Positions 13,086 through 13,663 of a stretch of 13,663 nucleotides of DNA are shown here, piece after piece (the first letter of the stretch is position 1; each line of letters opens with the position of its first letter). A program made the translations under genes and the position numbers. The notes under the pieces are model-generated. The model was given only the letters and a program-made list of their open reading frames with translations, did no database searches and was not told where the DNA came from. This stretch comes from Candidatus Pelagibacter sp. (GTDB taxonomy: Bacteria; Pseudomonadota; Alphaproteobacteria; Pelagibacterales; Pelagibacteraceae): assembly GCA_016777545.1 (NCBI GenBank), contig JADHRH010000012.1:1-13663 (forward strand). Reading direction: 5' to 3'.

Positions 13086-13663
13086 ATGAATTTAAAGAAT
13101 TGTCATAATTTTGGTGACTTTAGAAAATTAGCAAAAAAAAAATTACCTTCACCAATTTTTCACTATATCGATGGTGGAGCAGATGATGAACAAACCTTAC
13201 GAAGAAACACTGAGTCATTTAATGATTGTGATTTAATTCCTAACATACTTGCAAGCGTCGGAAAGCCCGATCTTTCGGTCACAGTTTTTGGTAAAAAAAT
13301 TAATATGCCTATCTTTCTTTCCCCAACTGCAATGCAAAGACTTTATCATCATGATGGAGACAAAGCATCTGCTAGAGCTGCTGAAAAATTTGGTACTTTT
13401 TATAGTATGTCCACCATGGCAAATAATACAATTGAAGAAATTGCAGAAATCTCAAATGGTCCAAAATTGTTCCAACTTTATGTTCATAAGGATCAATCAA
13501 TAACGGATGATTTAATTGATAGATGTAAAACCTCTGGCTTTGACGGCATGTGTTTAACAGTAGATACTTTAGTTGCTGGAAATAGAGAAAAAGATCATAG
13601 AACTGGATTTACCACTCCTCCAAAACTTACCCTTCAAAGTTTAATTAGTTTTGCAATGAGGCC
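13086..13663 (+). CDS. lldD: FMN-dependent alpha-hydroxy-acid dehydrogenase, L-lactate dehydrogenase type (3' truncated by window edge)
   Basis: 192 residues of an expected 380 or so are visible from the ATG at 13086; there is no stop before the edge. Family landmarks: FHYIDGGADDEQTLRRN (25-41), PIFLSPTAMQRLYHHDGD (75-92), MSTMANNTIEEIA, the FMN and catalytic strand LFQLYVHKD, and LTVDTLVAGNREKDHR. These belong to the FMN TIM-barrel family of lactate, glycolate and mandelate oxidising enzymes. The YIDGGA and TVDTxVxGNRExD patterns are most like LldD, but the His/Arg substrate residues lie beyond the window, so lactate specificity is inferred. In respiratory members electrons go to quinone or cytochrome c. 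It starts nine bases after the PagL-like gene and has no clear Shine-Dalgarno. Confidence 0.85.
   Translation, partial: MNLKNCHNFGDFRKLAKKKLPSPIFHYIDGGADDEQTLRRNTESFNDCDLIPNILASVGKPDLSVTVFGKKINMPIFLSPTAMQRLYHHDGDKASARAAEKFGTFYSMSTMANNTIEEIAEISNGPKLFQLYVHKDQSITDDLIDRCKTSGFDGMCLTVDTLVAGNREKDHRTGFTTPPKLTLQSLISFAMR

Noticed and set aside
13249..13503. 84-codon open frame on the plus strand
   Set aside because: It lies wholly inside the lactate-dehydrogenase-type gene, which in another frame shows clear family motifs and runs open from 13086 to the edge.
1..13663. CRISPR arrays, insertion sequences, tRNA or rRNA genes, prophage or defence genes
   Set aside because: No repeat-spacer pattern, transposase, tRNA fold or phage-type protein was seen on either strand; the window reads as compact chromosomal housekeeping DNA.

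Overview
The window is AT-rich and extremely gene-dense. There are no gaps above about 180 bases, many ATGA or few-base gene overlaps, and short, lysine- and isoleucine-rich proteins. Gene content (a DUF2794 protein beside YciB, an IalB-like secreted protein, HspQ, a System I cytochrome c maturation cluster) points to an alphaproteobacterium. Together with the base composition it suggests a streamlined marine lineage of the SAR11/Pelagibacterales type. That assignment is inference from composition and families; no rRNA or other marker gene is present.

Layout. (1) 2-747, plus strand: the 3' part of a class I glutamine amidotransferase, translationally coupled to a 73-residue membrane protein. 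(2) 6142-744, minus strand: seven genes in one direction, namely a Tas-like aldo/keto reductase, an IalB-like periplasmic protein, argininosuccinate synthase (argG), a FrnE/DsbA-like thiol oxidoreductase, an unrecognised three-helix membrane protein, a PsiE-family membrane protein and an unusual photolyase. A weak terminator-like hairpin may divide the group after the DsbA-like gene. (3) 6203-6964, plus: a Bax-inhibitor-1 family membrane protein. (4) 7865-6968, minus: yciB and a DUF2794 protein, overlapping. (5) 7936-8256, plus: hspQ. (6) 8257-8438: a 182-base non-coding stretch holding a well-formed two-part stem-loop. (7) 8439 to the right edge, plus: ccmC-ccmD-ccmE-ccmF-ccmG-ccmH, then a PagL/acyloxyacyl-hydrolase-like outer membrane protein, then the 5' part of an FMN-dependent L-lactate dehydrogenase-type gene.

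How the genes work together. CcmC, D, E, F, G and H form most of the System I machinery that moves heme to the periplasm and attaches it to CXXCH apocytochromes. CcmC and CcmD load heme on CcmE, CcmG and CcmH reduce the apocytochrome thiols, and CcmF performs ligation. The ABC subunits CcmA and CcmB and the chaperone CcmI are not in the window. The trailing flavin dehydrogenase could feed electrons to the respiratory chain that these cytochromes serve. The minus-strand group mixes metabolism (arginine), thiol and carbonyl redox, envelope proteins and photorepair, and looks like compact genome packing rather than one pathway.

Most notable points: a photolyase whose FAD domain comes first and whose alpha/beta 'antenna-type' domain seems to have moved to the C-terminus; the structured element before ccmC, with C-rich loop segments; three transcription-unit starts with a -10-like box only 4-6 bases before the ATG and no Shine-Dalgarno, suggesting leaderless mRNAs; and a PagL-like enzyme with Asn where the catalytic Glu is expected.
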